DNA from: an uncultured Thermoanaerobacteraceae bacterium
GTDB taxonomy: Bacteria > Bacillota > DSM-12270 > Thermacetogeniales > Thermacetogeniaceae
NCBI GenBank assembly: GCA_937914965.1
Contig: CALGIY010000222.1
Coordinates: forward strand, 1 to 6,158
Direction: 5' to 3'
DNA: 6,158 nucleotides
The notes under the pieces are model-generated. The model worked only from the letters and a program-made list of their open reading frames with translations, was not told where the DNA came from and searched no databases. The position numbers and the translations under genes were made by a program. The stretch's first letter is position 1. Each line of letters opens with the position of its first letter. Below, piece by piece: positions 6,138-6,158 of this stretch.

Positions 6138-6158
6138 CCGCTGGAATACTTGGCTTAT

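Noticed and set aside
1..6158. CRISPR arrays, tRNA or rRNA genes, insertion sequences, toxin-antitoxin genes.
   Set aside because: I saw no regularly spaced repeats, no tRNA-like sequence, no transposase motifs or terminal inverted repeats, and no small paired genes.

Overview
The window most likely comes from a member of the Bacteroidota, probably a flavobacterium-like lineage. The evidence is a textbook Bacteroidota promoter (TATATTTG with an upstream TTG) in front of an arsR-type gene, A-rich start regions without clear Shine-Dalgarno sequences, and gene families typical of the phylum: a multi-PAS protein ending in a HisKA-like helix pair, ArsR/SRPBCC pairs, DoxX-like proteins and short stand-alone CinA proteins. 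The phylum call is an inference; no rRNA or marker gene is present.

Layout. Positions 1-163 hold no gene I can support. Positions 164-3023 encode a signalling pair on the + strand: an 837-residue soluble sensor (PAS-PAS-GAF-PAS-PAS-PAS plus a HisKA-like segment with a candidate phospho-histidine, H772, but no ATPase domain), overlapped by 32 nt by a single-domain response regulator with a complete receiver active site. The lack of a kinase catalytic domain and of a regulator output domain suggests a phosphorelay or scaffold module that needs partner proteins encoded elsewhere.

After about 290 nt of non-coding DNA, a compact + strand operon (3315-5091) encodes an ArsR-family repressor without obvious metal ligands, an AHSA1-type SRPBCC protein, a four-helix DoxX-like membrane protein and a DUF1801/YdeI-OmdA-type protein, with gaps of 2, 6 and 11 nt. 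Its promoter is recognisable, and two dyads overlapping the promoter are candidate operators.

A convergent - strand gene (5219-5707) encodes a short, divergent CinA C-terminal-domain protein with altered active-site motifs. The last 450 nt are AT-rich and non-coding. They hold a 17-nt palindrome, a short direct repeat and, near the right edge, a rho-independent terminator pointing left, which implies that a - strand gene ends just at or beyond position 6158.

Base composition falls across the window: a sampled line in the sensor gene is about 57% GC, one in the arsR operon about 43%, and one in the right-hand spacer about 17%. The signalling pair and the operon may therefore have different histories. 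Apart from the catalytic-domain-less sensor/receiver pair, nothing stands out as a clearly undescribed system; most of the window is ordinary accessory gene content.
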